A stretch of 64,000 nucleotides of DNA from assembly GCA_040756415.1 (NCBI GenBank), contig JBFLYZ010000002.1, positions 60,059-124,058 of the forward strand. Reading direction: 5' to 3'. The notes beneath the pieces are model-generated. The model had not been told where the DNA came from. It searched no databases and saw nothing but the letters and a program-made list of their open reading frames with translations. The DNA comes from JBFLYZ01 sp040756415. GTDB taxonomy: Bacteria; Bacteroidota; Bacteroidia; JADZBD01. Made by a program: the position numbers and the translations under genes. Each line of letters starts with the position of its first letter. Within the stretch, counting starts at the first letter, position 1. Below, one piece after another: positions 7,060-16,532 of this stretch.

Positions 7060-8853
7060 TCATCCTTTTTTGCCGGGTTTTTTGTCCTTGTTCTCCGGCT
7101 GGGTGGAAGATGGCGGGTTATCGCCCTTCTTCGTATCCTCCTTTTTACCCGTGCTCCTGGGCTTGCCGATGACCTTATACTCCCCTTCGCCTTTGATGAT
7201 GGAGCTATACAGGCTCTGATCGCGCAGCACGCTGATGGCTTTGATCAGCTCAGCATCGGTATCGAAACCGGTCTCCAGCCTGCCGTTCTGGTAATAGTAC
7301 CGCGAGGCGATCTCCTGCTCCAGCAGCTCACTGATCTCATTCCTGAACTTCAGCAGGTCCTCCTGTTTGTTATGCGAAGTTTTCTTCTTGAGCGCCTCGA
7401 ACTCGGCCTTCAGGTTATCGAAATACTTTTCCTTTTCGGCTATATCCCTGAAATCGTCCAGGGCTTTTTCGCTCTTGGTGGTATAGTCGAAATCCTTGCC
7501 CATCACGTATTGCACAAAGGCATTGTATTCGGCATCGGTGAGCTTAAAATCGCGGGGCGATGCCAGCGAGGGATGGGCCAGGCGGTACTGGGTGGCATAA
7601 TCGAACAGGATGCCTTTGGCGTTCAGCGCGGAGGTAATGCTGCTGTACTTCTTTGCCTCCAGCAGCAGGTCGGGATAAATGCCGCTGCCATCATAGACCG
7701 AGCGTCCGCCCTTGGTCTTGAACTCCACCATCAGCGAATCGGGAACCTTATCCACCGAGCCGTCCGGGTTCTTATGGAAGTAATCAAGCGCCTGTATGCA
7801 GCGCCCGCTGGGCGTGTAGTATTTGGCTATGGTCACTTTCATCTGGGTGTTGTACACCAGTTGAACGGTTTGCTGCACCAGGCCCTTGCCGAACGATCGC
7901 TGGCCGATCACAACGCCCCTGTCGAGGTCCTGTATGGCGCCCGTTACGATCTCAGAGGCCGAAGCCGAGCCGCGGTCGACCAGCACCACCAGGGGCAGCT
8001 TGGTATCCACCGGTGATTTGTCGGCCACGTAGATCTTGTTCATCTCTTTGATCTTTCCTTTCTGGGTAACGATGGTCTGACCCTTGTCTACGAAAAGGTT
8101 CACAATATCCACCGATTCGCGCAGCAGGCCTCCCCCGTTGCCGCGCAGGTCGAGGATGAGTGATTTCATCTTGTGCTTATCCTTCAGCGTTACCAGGGCA
8201 TCCTTCACCTCCTTGGCCGCGTTCTCGGTAAAGCCGGTCAGCTTGATGTATCCCACGCTGTCGTTAAGCATACCGTAGTAAGGAACGTTCCTGATCTTGA
8301 TCTCCTCGCGCACCAGCGTCTTCTCGAGGGGGCTCTTCTCCCCTTCACGCTGAACAATGACCTTTACGGTGGTATTGGCCTGGCCTTTCAGCAGCTTGCT
8401 TACATCGTTGGTGGTCTTGCCTTTCACGGAAAGGCCGTTGATCTCGAGCAGCATATCGCCCGCCATCAACCCCGCCTTCTGGGCCGGGAAACCTTCATAC
8501 GGCTCAGCGATCACCACGTAATCGCCCTGCTGCCGCACCAGGGCACCTATCCCGCCATACTGCCCGGTGACCATCACCTTGTAATCCTCTATCTCCGATT
8601 CGGCATAGAACTCGGTATAGGGGTCAAGGGATTCGAGCATGCCGTCAATGCCTTTCTTCATCAGGTCGCCCGGCTTAATATCATCCACATAATAAGCGTT
8701 CAGCTCGCGCAAAAGCGATGACATAATATCCAGGTTTTTGGATATCTCGAAATAGCTGTCGACAAAGCTGTACGATATAAAGCTAAAGGTGAACAGCATC
8801 GTTACCACGATCGCTTTCTTGAACTTTCTCATCACTGTCTTGATAGTATTCAT
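7060..8853 (-). CDS. S41 family C-terminal processing peptidase (CtpA-like)
   Basis: This 597-residue periplasmic serine protease has an N-terminal membrane anchor or signal (residues 13-30), a helical region, a PDZ domain at about 95-180 (GIGALVRQQGDYVVI, AGDMLLEINGLSV) and the S41 catalytic core. The Ser/Lys dyad reads S298 in DRGSASASE and K323 in RSFGKG, 25 residues apart as in E. coli Prc. The last 35 residues are a Lys/Pro/Ser-rich low-complexity tail. It trims or degrades envelope proteins at their C-termini. It follows yidD by 25 nt at the end of the DUF4271-hemD-rnpA-yidD run and is closed by a terminator. Confidence 0.93.
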   Translation of the reverse strand: MNTIKTVMRKFKKAIVVTMLFTFSFISYSFVDSYFEISKNLDIMSSLLRELNAYYVDDIKPGDLMKKGIDGMLESLDPYTEFYAESEIEDYKVMVTGQYGGIGALVRQQGDYVVIAEPYEGFPAQKAGLMAGDMLLEINGLSVKGKTTNDVSKLLKGQANTTVKVIVQREGEKSPLEKTLVREEIKIRNVPYYGMLNDSVGYIKLTGFTENAAKEVKDALVTLKDKHKMKSLILDLRGNGGGLLRESVDIVNLFVDKGQTIVTQKGKIKEMNKIYVADKSPVDTKLPLVVLVDRGSASASEIVTGAIQDLDRGVVIGQRSFGKGLVQQTVQLVYNTQMKVTIAKYYTPSGRCIQALDYFHKNPDGSVDKVPDSLMVEFKTKGGRSVYDGSGIYPDLLLEAKKYSSITSALNAKGILFDYATQYRLAHPSLASPRDFKLTDAEYNAFVQYVMGKDFDYTTKSEKALDDFRDIAEKEKYFDNLKAEFEALKKKTSHNKQEDLLKFRNEISELLEQEIASRYYYQNGRLETGFDTDAELIKAISVLRDQSLYSSIIKGEGEYKVIGKPRSTGKKEDTKKGDNPPSSTQPENKDKKPGKKG

Positions 8854-8878
8854 AGTTATGGTGTGTTAAAATTAATCG

Positions 8879-9100
8879 TTATGGTACGGGATCATGCCCG
8901 TGACCGCCCCAGGGATTGCATGAGAGGATGCGCCTTGCGGCCAGGTAACCGCCCTTAAACGGCCCGTGCCTGCGTATGGCCTCCACCCCGTAATGCGAGC
9001 AGGAGGGCGTATAGCGGCAGGAAGGCATGAGCCAGGACGAAATACAATACTGGTATATGCGTATCAGCCCGATGAATATCCATCCCAATAATTTATTCAT
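8879..9100 (-). CDS. yidD: Membrane protein insertion efficiency factor YidD
   Basis: This 73-residue protein has an amphipathic N-terminal helix (LLGWIFIGLIRIYQ) and the invariant block SCRYTPSCSHYGVEAIRRHG, followed by GYLAARRILSCNPW and GHDPVP. YidD assists YidC-dependent membrane insertion. The gene overlaps the rnpA stop by 4 nt (ATGA type), the classic rnpA-yidD arrangement; rpmH and yidC are not adjacent here. Confidence 0.96.
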   Translation of the reverse strand: MNKLLGWIFIGLIRIYQYCISSWLMPSCRYTPSCSHYGVEAIRRHGPFKGGYLAARRILSCNPWGGHGHDPVP

Positions 9101-9480
9101 ACTCTCTTTTTCAACTGGCGCAACACTTCGGCCATTTTTGATTCGATGAGCCTGTACTCAGGCAGCTCCTTACCCGTATACACGAGCATGACATTTATTT
9201 TCTTGTCCCCTCCTGCCAGGTGGCTGTACAGGCCGGCCTTGCTTTTACGGTACGCCTCCCTGATCTGTCTCTTTATCCGGTTGCGGTCGACCGCCTTTTT
9301 AAAGCTCCTTTTGGGAACGCTGATGGCGATGCGGGCCGGTGACAAGACGCTCATTCGCGTTTCTTTCCATACTACCCTTAACGGGAAAACCGTGAAAGAG
9401 TTGCCCTTTTCCATCAATTCCTCGATCTGTTTCTTGCCCGACAGGCGCTCTTCCTTGGTGAATGTCTGCATCCTTCGCAT
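9097..9480 (-). CDS. rnpA: Ribonuclease P protein component
   Basis: This 127-residue basic protein is the protein subunit of RNase P, which matures tRNA 5' ends. The family signature is clear: RIAISVPKRSFKKAVDRNRI followed by KRQIREAYR. The ATG at 9480 (MRRMQTFTKEERLSGK) gives the usual length; a TTG at 9510 in frame would add ten residues, and a second ATG lies at 9471. The N-terminal MQTFTKEERLSGKKQIEELM matches the conserved RnpA start. It overlaps yidD by 4 nt. Confidence 0.95.
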   Translation of the reverse strand: MRRMQTFTKEERLSGKKQIEELMEKGNSFTVFPLRVVWKETRMSVLSPARIAISVPKRSFKKAVDRNRIKRQIREAYRKSKAGLYSHLAGGDKKINVMLVYTGKELPEYRLIESKMAEVLRQLKKRV

Positions 9481-9570
9481 AAAGTTAACGGTTTTTCCGC
9501 TTTTTTTCAAAGAAATATGAAGGGCGGGGGCTGGAGCGGTACTGACCCGAAAATTCGGAGGACAAGCGGG

Positions 9571-10320
9571 TTATTTCCCTTTGGCCGATTTGATAATATA
9601 CTTCTCCAGCGCCATAGTCATGGAGGGGGCTTCGGGGGTAGGCGCATGGATGTCGAGCTTCAGGCCGGCATCGATGATGGCCTTGGCGGTAGCCGAACCG
9701 AAAGCGGCCAGCTTGGTGCGGTTCTGTTTGAAATCAGGGAAGTTCTTGAAGAGCGAGGTAATGCCCGAAGGGCTGAAGAATACCAGTATATCGTAATTCA
9801 CCTTGGCCAGGTCGGAAAGGTCGCTGCAAACGGTCTTGTAGATAACGGCCTTGGTGTAATTGATCCCCTGCTGGTCCAGTACTTCGGGTATCTCGTCTTT
9901 GTGAATATCCGAACAGGGCAGCAGAAATTTCTCCTCCTTGTGCTTCTTGATCACATCGATCAGGTCCATGAAGGTCTGTTTGCCGAAAAAGATCTTGCGC
10001 TTGCGGTAAACCACGTATTTCTGCAGGTAATAGGCCGTAGATTCGGAAATGCAGAAGTACTTCATGGTCTCGGGCACGGTAATGCGCATCTCGTTGCAGA
10101 TCCTGAAAAAATGATCGACCGCGTTGCGGCTGGTCATGATCACTGCAGTATGCTCGGCAATGTTTACGCGGTCGGCCCTGAACTCTTTGGCCGAAACCCC
10201 TTCCACGTGTATGAACGGGCGAAAGTCGATCTTGATATTGTGCTTTTTGGCCAGTTCCAGGTAAGGCGACTTGTCGGATTCAGGCTTAGGCTGTGTGACC
10301 AATATACTTTTAACTTTCAA
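9571..10320 (-). CDS. hemD: Uroporphyrinogen-III synthase
   Basis: This 249-residue protein matches the HemD fold, which closes and inverts ring D of hydroxymethylbilane to give uroporphyrinogen III. Visible pieces are ILVTQPKPESDKSPYLELAK at the N-terminus, AVIMTSRNAVDHFFRIC, the hinge and second lobe, and DILVFFSPSGITSLFKNFPD followed by LAAFGSATAKAIIDAGL. The sequence family is weakly conserved, but SPSG and the AFGSATA block are diagnostic. The start is a TTG; a stop codon lies in frame eight codons upstream and no ATG is available near it. DUF4271 lies directly upstream, a common Bacteroidota pairing. Confidence 0.88.
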   Translation of the reverse strand: MKVKSILVTQPKPESDKSPYLELAKKHNIKIDFRPFIHVEGVSAKEFRADRVNIAEHTAVIMTSRNAVDHFFRICNEMRITVPETMKYFCISESTAYYLQKYVVYRKRKIFFGKQTFMDLIDVIKKHKEEKFLLPCSDIHKDEIPEVLDQQGINYTKAVIYKTVCSDLSDLAKVNYDILVFFSPSGITSLFKNFPDFKQNRTKLAAFGSATAKAIIDAGLKLDIHAPTPEAPSMTMALEKYIIKSAKGK

Positions 10321-10354
10321 GGTACGTGAGGGATTTGGTTTAGACGTAACTTAA

Positions 10355-11269
10355 TTAATTGCCGAAAATCAGGTTGAACGCCTTTACCATTATTGCCATT
10401 GGTAAAAATTCAAGGGTGCAAAGATATAAAAACAAATAAAACCTCGAAACGTTGGGGTGGGAAAGCGCAGCAAAAGCCCCCCTCAATATCCTGTAAATGA
10501 GCATACTAACCACCAGGAAAATACCCGCAAGCATGAGGTAATGCGCATCGATCAGGCGGGCGAAGGCCACCGATGCGGTGATGAGGACAAGGGCCAGGCC
10601 CAGCACCTGGTTAAAAAGCAGTATATAGAACACGTACTCGGAGAAGATCGCTTCGGTTTTGAAGATATAGGCCAGCACCCGCAGCACGGCTATCTTGACG
10701 AAATAGATCAGCACCACGATGCCGCAGAACAACAGGTAGCTGGCAGCACCGTACTCGAGCAATACATACAGTCCGAAATACGAAGCGAGCTGATACAGGA
10801 AAAGGGCGGCTGAAAAAACGAAAACGATAAGCAGCACGACCGAAGTACGGTTCAGCAGGCTGTATTCCTCGCGCAGCAGTTGCTGCCCGGAGCGGTGCAC
10901 AAAAAAAGCCTGCATGATATCGTTAAAGCGCTTTACATTCGATTGGCGGGCAACGGCCAGCAGCAGCACGAGCAGCAGCAGGATCAGGGCTGAAAAGGAA
11001 TTGTCGGGCGCGGCCGAAGGCAGGGGCTCCAGCCGGTGGGCCTGTAAGTGATGGCCCTTGAAGACCGAGGGCGCTGTTTTAACCGAATCTGGCCTGAGCT
11101 CGGCATACGGCTTCAGGTCCTTCCACTCAAAATCATGTTTCGCAACAGCCGAATCGGCCTTTTTGAGCAAACGTATGGAGTCCCTTTTGTGATGCTCTTT
11201 GCGGGCAGCTACGGCCTGCAGGCTGTCGTAACCCTGCAGTATGAAATGCTCGTGTAGCCCATACGCCAT
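10355..11269 (-). CDS. DUF4271 membrane protein
   Basis: This 304-residue protein has a soluble, charged N-terminal third and about seven hydrophobic segments: one at roughly 92-106, then 145-170, 175-195, 210-230, 240-255 and 275-300. The C-terminal half (FNQVLGLALVLITASVAFAR, FYLFLYLCTLEFLPMAIMVK) fits DUF4271, a Bacteroidota integral membrane family of unknown function usually found next to hemD. The ATG at 11269 is 4 nt from a TAnnTTTG element, which supports this start. No catalytic motif can be named. Confidence 0.8.
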   Translation of the reverse strand: MAYGLHEHFILQGYDSLQAVAARKEHHKRDSIRLLKKADSAVAKHDFEWKDLKPYAELRPDSVKTAPSVFKGHHLQAHRLEPLPSAAPDNSFSALILLLLVLLLAVARQSNVKRFNDIMQAFFVHRSGQQLLREEYSLLNRTSVVLLIVFVFSAALFLYQLASYFGLYVLLEYGAASYLLFCGIVVLIYFVKIAVLRVLAYIFKTEAIFSEYVFYILLFNQVLGLALVLITASVAFARLIDAHYLMLAGIFLVVSMLIYRILRGAFAALSHPNVSRFYLFLYLCTLEFLPMAIMVKAFNLIFGN

Positions 11270-11273
11270 TGCA

Positions 11274-11281
11274 CAAAGTTA
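11274..11281 (-). promoter_or_regulatory. -7 promoter element TAACTTTG (DUF4271-hemD run)
   Basis: A perfect TAnnTTTG on the minus strand is separated from the ATG at 11269 by only TGCA. It is the likely promoter for DUF4271, hemD and possibly rnpA-yidD-S41. Confidence 0.55.
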
Positions 11282-11358
11282 AATCAATAATCCCTGCTTG
11301 TTTATATGCCGTTTTTATTTGTACATTTACCTTAACATCCCCCGCTAAATTTACGGAT

Positions 11359-14300
11359 ATGAAGAAAAATCTACTCTTTTCCTTCATGCTGTTTTGCGGA
11401 CCCTGGATGGCCTCGGCAAAAATCCCCCAGCATAACCCTTCGGCAGCGCACGTACCTCCCACCCCTATTACGGGATGCCAGGCGGCCACCGCTCAGGTCT
11501 ACCTGGATATAAACAACGTGCGGACCATGATACTCAACGGTGGAGATATGTGGTGGGATTTTGGTTCGGCCAGGTACGAGATTCCCAAAGGCTCGGGCAG
11601 GCACTCGATCTTCTCTGGCGCCCTTTGGATAGGAGGCCTTGACCCCGGTGGACAGATCCATGTGGCAGCCATGACCTACCGCCAGACCGGAACAGACTTC
11701 TGGCCCGGCCCGCTCGATACGGTGAATTATTCCATCAGCGATTCGGTTTGCGATGAGTACGATGAGATCTACAAGGTATCACGCACTATGGTGGAGGAAT
11801 TCCGCCTGCGCTACAACGACCCTGATTATTCCATTCCCGATGCCATTCTCAACTGGCCCGGTAACGGCAATACCGCCCTGGGCCAGGCCCATTTCCTGGC
11901 TCCTTTTACTGACATGAACGGAGATGGGATTTACAAGCCTGCAGATGGCGATCATCCGGCTTACAATTATTCAGGCAACCAGAACTGCTGTGCCGACCTG
12001 CTGGGCGATCAAACCCTATGGTGGGTATTCAACGATGCCGGCAATATCCATACAGAAACGCAGGGAACGGCTCTGGGTTTCGAGGTCCACGCCCAGGCCT
12101 TTGCCTACCGAACCACAGATGCCATTAACGATATGACTTTTTATCAGTACAAGGTCATTAACCGCTCTTCGAATACCTATAACCAGTTTTGGTGGACACA
12201 GTGGGTGGATACGGATTTAGGATTGTATGACGATGATTTCATTGCTTGCGATGTGGCACGAGGAATGGGATACGCGTACAATGGCGATAGCGATGATGGC
12301 GGTAACAACCCGGGCTGTTACGGGTTAAAGCCTCCCGCTGTAGGAGTGGACTTTGTTGGCGGGCCGCTTGCTGACGCCAATGACGGGGTTGATAATGACC
12401 GCGACAGTTTGATGGACGAACCCGGTGAACGGATCAAAATGTCAAAGTTCATGTACTATAATGGAGACTTTTCCAGTATCGGAAACCCCAACACGCATTA
12501 TGAATTTTATAACTACATGAAAGGAATCTGGAAAGACAACACTCCTTTGACCTATGGCGGGAATGGCCATAACACAGGGATCCCATGCGATTTTTTCTTT
12601 CCCCGCGATTCTGATCCATACGGCTGGGGAACGGGAGGCAATCCGCAGCCATACTGGGATGAAACAAGCGCAGGCAATACTCCGGCCGACAGGAGATTTT
12701 TAATGAGCTGCGGTCCTTTTACCTTTCAGCCAGGCCAGGTGCAATGCATTACCATCGCTAACGTATGGGCCCGCGATACCGCGAGCAGCTTTCCGCATTC
12801 GGTGCTGGCCCTGCAGCAGGCCGATGACCTGGCCCAGCAGGCTTTTGACAATTGCTTTAACCTGCCCTGCTACGCTCCCCAGCCGGAGCTTTTGTATTCG
12901 ATAAACGGCCTTACCGTGCTCTTTTCCCTGGAACAGGTAAGCGGCACCTCTTCTTCCTGGTCTTACTTCTGGAGCTTTGGCGATGGCAGCACCGCCACCG
13001 AAAAATTTCCAAAGCATACCTATCTTTTTCACGGCACCTTTCCTGTTTGCCTTACCGTGACCAACGACTGCGGCAGCGCAACCGTATGCGATACCATTTA
13101 CCTCGAACAGCCCGGCCCGCTTTGCGGCCCAAAGATCACGCGCATAGAGGGTCAGGGTAACGGAGGACTTACACTCGAATTCTCTGACGAAACCTTGCAA
13201 GAGATACTTCGCTCTCCGGAACACCGCTCATATTATCCCACTTACAAAGAGAACAAGGGGCCTTTCCAGGTAGTGATCGATAACCCCGGGAATGTGATCG
13301 AAGGCGATTATGCAGTGCAGTTCGACAGCGTAAGCAATTCCGCTTACTGGAAAATGTACCGGATCGGCACTATGGATACCGTGTATTCCGATACCAGCAT
13401 TGGCGCTGGCGGCAAACAGTACATTCCCCAATGGGGATTGTGGGTGTACGCGCGGCAGGTAGTTCAGCCCGGTCCGGGGGCGATAAAGAACGGGGTGATC
13501 ACCGCCAGCATGAGCTTTAAAGACCCCGGCAAGCAATGGCTCAGCGGCTTGCCCGATAAGGACACATATCATATGAGCAACTGGATACGCGCGGGGATCG
13601 TATCGGATCAAACAGGCAATCCCTGCCTGGCTTCTTTTAATGATTTCGCCACTATTGATCCGGATGAGCATTTTGAAAGCCTGTTAGGCGGAACCTGGTC
13701 GCCCTACCGCTTGTGCGGATCAAAAGATGCGACCACTTACATCCCACCGGCCCCGCCCTGCTATTATGCCGGCCCGGCCTGGGAGAGATTTCAAACTATG
13801 GCTCAGCTCAGGGAACTGGCCAGCGTAACCATCGTGATCACTCCCGATAAAACGCAATGGACGCGCTGTCCCGTATTCGATCTTTGCGAAGAGCGCGTAC
13901 TGGGCGACTGGAATAACCCTAATGGAACCTGGCAGGCCCGCAAAATGGACCTGCGTGTAGCCTCCTCGGTAGACAAGAACGGGAAAACGGTGCAGCAAAC
14001 AGGTTATTCCAATCCGCAGGACCCCGAAGCGGCCGATTTCATCAACGCTACGGGCATGGGGTGGTTCCCGGGCTACGCGGTTAACCTGGAAACGGGCGAG
14101 CGCCTGAACATGGCCTTTGGCGAAAACTCCTTCCTGGTGGGCGAGAACGGCCGGGACATGATCTGGAACCCCACCTCGAGCGTTTATGACGCGAATGAAA
14201 ACGCGCTGTTTGGCGGTGGGCATTATATCTATGTGTTCGGGCACAATGGCAACCTGCCCGCAGATTGTCCCATGTACGACCATGGCGCATGGATACGCAG

Positions 14301-14796
14301 CAAAATGAACGCCACCAACTCCTCTACTCCCAGCGATCTTGACAAGCGGGCCGTCTTTGCCGATGCCATGTGGGTGAACATTCCCTTGCTCACACCGGGC
14401 CATACCCTGTTGGAAACAGAAGTGAAGATCACGTTAAACGTGGCCAAATCGTATGCGGCCTACGCTACCTCTTCAAACCCGGTGAATAACAATTATCCCC
14501 TGTATAAATTCACTATCAGCAGTGCCGGTATGGTTTGCCTGCCTTATACGGGTACGGCCAACCTCTATCCTAATCCTTTCAGCGAATACGCCACGCTCGA
14601 GTTCGAGAATCCCAGATTACAAGCCGCCACCATCAAGATCTACGATGAGCGCGGCAGGCTGGTGCGCCAGTACATCAACGTGATGACCGAGAAAGTAGTG
14701 ATTCATAACTATTCGCTCAGCCGGGGCATGTACTTTTATACGCTTACCGGAGTGAGCGAAGAACCGATAAACGGGAAATTTATCATAGGCGACTGA
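11359..14796 (+). CDS. Large secreted protein with PKD domain and T9SS type A sorting domain
   Basis: This is a 1145-residue exported protein. MKKNLLFSFMLFCGPWMASA is a good signal peptide, so the ATG at 11359 is chosen over 11269. Most of the protein has no clear family; it contains acidic, Asp-rich stretches (TDMNGDGIYKPADGD, NDGVDNDRDSLMDEPGE) that look like calcium-binding thrombospondin-3/EF-like repeats. A PKD domain lies at about 505-590 (YFWSFGDGSTATEKFPKHTY). The last 78 residues (NLYPNPFSEYATLEFENP through NGKFIIGD) are a type A T9SS sorting domain, so the protein should cross the outer membrane by T9SS and be attached to the surface or released. The function is unknown. Confidence 0.85.
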   Translation: MKKNLLFSFMLFCGPWMASAKIPQHNPSAAHVPPTPITGCQAATAQVYLDINNVRTMILNGGDMWWDFGSARYEIPKGSGRHSIFSGALWIGGLDPGGQIHVAAMTYRQTGTDFWPGPLDTVNYSISDSVCDEYDEIYKVSRTMVEEFRLRYNDPDYSIPDAILNWPGNGNTALGQAHFLAPFTDMNGDGIYKPADGDHPAYNYSGNQNCCADLLGDQTLWWVFNDAGNIHTETQGTALGFEVHAQAFAYRTTDAINDMTFYQYKVINRSSNTYNQFWWTQWVDTDLGLYDDDFIACDVARGMGYAYNGDSDDGGNNPGCYGLKPPAVGVDFVGGPLADANDGVDNDRDSLMDEPGERIKMSKFMYYNGDFSSIGNPNTHYEFYNYMKGIWKDNTPLTYGGNGHNTGIPCDFFFPRDSDPYGWGTGGNPQPYWDETSAGNTPADRRFLMSCGPFTFQPGQVQCITIANVWARDTASSFPHSVLALQQADDLAQQAFDNCFNLPCYAPQPELLYSINGLTVLFSLEQVSGTSSSWSYFWSFGDGSTATEKFPKHTYLFHGTFPVCLTVTNDCGSATVCDTIYLEQPGPLCGPKITRIEGQGNGGLTLEFSDETLQEILRSPEHRSYYPTYKENKGPFQVVIDNPGNVIEGDYAVQFDSVSNSAYWKMYRIGTMDTVYSDTSIGAGGKQYIPQWGLWVYARQVVQPGPGAIKNGVITASMSFKDPGKQWLSGLPDKDTYHMSNWIRAGIVSDQTGNPCLASFNDFATIDPDEHFESLLGGTWSPYRLCGSKDATTYIPPAPPCYYAGPAWERFQTMAQLRELASVTIVITPDKTQWTRCPVFDLCEERVLGDWNNPNGTWQARKMDLRVASSVDKNGKTVQQTGYSNPQDPEAADFINATGMGWFPGYAVNLETGERLNMAFGENSFLVGENGRDMIWNPTSSVYDANENALFGGGHYIYVFGHNGNLPADCPMYDHGAWIRSKMNATNSSTPSDLDKRAVFADAMWVNIPLLTPGHTLLETEVKITLNVAKSYAAYATSSNPVNNNYPLYKFTISSAGMVCLPYTGTANLYPNPFSEYATLEFENPRLQAATIKIYDERGRLVRQYINVMTEKVVIHNYSLSRGMYFYTLTGVSEEPINGKFIIGD

Positions 14797-14843
14797 GGTC
14801 CCCGGAAAAAATTGCCTAATTTTATTCGGTCAATCCAGGAGAC

Positions 14844-16205
14844 ATGCCGAAGTATCTGCTCATTCTTTTGATCATCACCCCTTCCTTTACGGGCGCGCAA
14901 TCCTATTCGGGCGCGGTGCTGAACCCTCATCATTTCGGGCATACCGAATGCCTGAACGAAGACCAGCGGGCCGGCATACATGCCCAGCTCAGGGCGAATA
15001 TCCTGCTTCTTCAGGCAGAAGGTATTCTGCCGGTTCACTATCCCGAAGCGCTGGTCCTCTTCAACTGGCCCCTGCGCCTGCGCACGGGCGTGAACGAATA
15101 CGGCTATCATTCCATTTCGGGCCAGGTGGACCATAACCCCGGCTTCCCCAACCAACTGCAGGATTACAATTGCGGAACGCGCACCTACGATACGCCCAGC
15201 GGATACAATCACAAGGGCACGGATTATTTTCTCTGGCCCTTCGAATGGAACAAAATGGACAGCATGGATGTGGAGATCATTGCAGCGGCTGCCGGAACCA
15301 TCATCTATAAATCAGACGGCAATTTTGACCGCAACTGCGGGTTCAACAACAACAACTGGAACGCGGTATACGTGCAGCACAGCGATGGATCGGTGGCCTG
15401 GTACGGGCATATGAAGAGCGGCTCGCTCACCACAAAGACCGTTGGGCAAACCGTAGCCCAGGGCGAATACCTGGGTGCGGTGGGCAGCTCGGGTAATTCT
15501 ACCGGCCCCCACTTGCACTTCGAAGTGTACGATGTGAACAATAACCTGATCGATCCCTACCAGGGCAGTTGCAATCCCACCACTACTTCCTCCTGGTGGA
15601 ATGCCCAGCGGCCCTACATCGATGCGGCCATCAATCACATTGCCACGAACTCCGCACCGCCAGTGTTCAACCCCTGCCCGCAGCAGGACAACAGGAACGA
15701 GCGCGATTATTTCACCAATACGGATACCATCTTCCTGATGACCTATTACCGTTTTCTTTCCCTCAACGATTCGGTGCTCATCACCATCTATCGCCCCGAT
15801 AATTCGGTTTGGGGCAACTGGTGGTGGGGCAATACCTGGGGCAATTTCAACGCGGCCTATGTATACTGGTGGGCCGTGCTGGGCGGATCGGAGCCCAGCG
15901 GGCAATGGAAGTTCGAAGCCGTGTACGGGAATCAAACCTATTTTCATCATTTCTACATCGGCCTGAGCTCAGCGCAGGAGGAAAACCCTGATTTTGTTGC
16001 ATTGTATCCGAACCCCGCGCACGATAAGCTGACGGTGGCCGCCAGCCGAACGGGCGAGCTGGTGCTGTTCAACGCATTGGGCGAAACAGCGGGAAGCTGG
16101 CCCCTCCACCCGGGAGAGAACATCCTGGACATATCCGGCCTGGCCGAAGGGATTTATTTTTACGGTTTGGGCCCATCAGGCCGGGGAAAGGTCATTATCC
16201 GCTGA
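14844..16205 (+). CDS. Secreted M23 (LytM-type) metallopeptidase with T9SS sorting domain
   Basis: This 453-residue protein has a signal peptide (MPKYLLILLIITPSFTGAQ). An M23 domain at about 118-240 has zinc ligands H123 and D127 (NHKGTD) and H225 in GPHLHFEV, with catalytic H189 in YGHM and H223. A middle beta-rich domain follows at about 275-375, and a T9SS sorting domain at 388-453 (LYPNPAHDKL, EGIYFYG). M23 enzymes cut peptidoglycan cross-links or glycine-rich peptides; routing by T9SS puts this one outside the outer membrane rather than in the periplasm. It follows the previous T9SS gene by 47 nt, and an AGGAGA sequence precedes the ATG. Confidence 0.9.
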   Translation: MPKYLLILLIITPSFTGAQSYSGAVLNPHHFGHTECLNEDQRAGIHAQLRANILLLQAEGILPVHYPEALVLFNWPLRLRTGVNEYGYHSISGQVDHNPGFPNQLQDYNCGTRTYDTPSGYNHKGTDYFLWPFEWNKMDSMDVEIIAAAAGTIIYKSDGNFDRNCGFNNNNWNAVYVQHSDGSVAWYGHMKSGSLTTKTVGQTVAQGEYLGAVGSSGNSTGPHLHFEVYDVNNNLIDPYQGSCNPTTTSSWWNAQRPYIDAAINHIATNSAPPVFNPCPQQDNRNERDYFTNTDTIFLMTYYRFLSLNDSVLITIYRPDNSVWGNWWWGNTWGNFNAAYVYWWAVLGGSEPSGQWKFEAVYGNQTYFHHFYIGLSSAQEENPDFVALYPNPAHDKLTVAASRTGELVLFNALGETAGSWPLHPGENILDISGLAEGIYFYGLGPSGRGKVIIR

Positions 16206-16206
16206 T

Positions 16207-16527
16207 ATGCTTTACCGCAAACATATTTTCATCTGCACCAACCAGCGCAAGGCCGGAGAACGCGTAAGCTGTGGCGAGACACACGGCATGGAGTTGGTGG
16301 CCGCTTTCAAAAAACTGATCAAGGACCATGGTATCCACACCGAGGTGCGCGCCCAGCGCACCGGCTGCTTTGATATCTGCGAACAGGGACCTACCGTGGC
16401 CGTATATCCCGAAGGCGTTTTTTACGGCAAGGTGCAGATCGCTGACGTGCAGGAAATTTTCGAACAGCATATTCTCAACGGCCTGCCTGTGGAACGCCTG
16501 CGCCTGAACTTTGAAAAGAAATCCTGA
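16207..16527 (+). CDS. Thioredoxin-like [2Fe-2S] ferredoxin
   Basis: This 106-residue protein has the cysteine layout C10, C22, C54 and C58 (FICTNQ, SCGE, TGCFDICEQGP), i.e. C-x11-C-x31-C-x3-C, characteristic of thioredoxin-fold [2Fe-2S] ferredoxins. These carry electrons in the cytoplasm; the partner is not evident here. The start codon is 1 nt after the M23 stop codon and the next small gene follows within 6 nt, so at least this gene and its downstream neighbour look co-transcribed. Confidence 0.9.
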   Translation: MLYRKHIFICTNQRKAGERVSCGETHGMELVAAFKKLIKDHGIHTEVRAQRTGCFDICEQGPTVAVYPEGVFYGKVQIADVQEIFEQHILNGLPVERLRLNFEKKS

Positions 16528-16532
16528 ATAGT

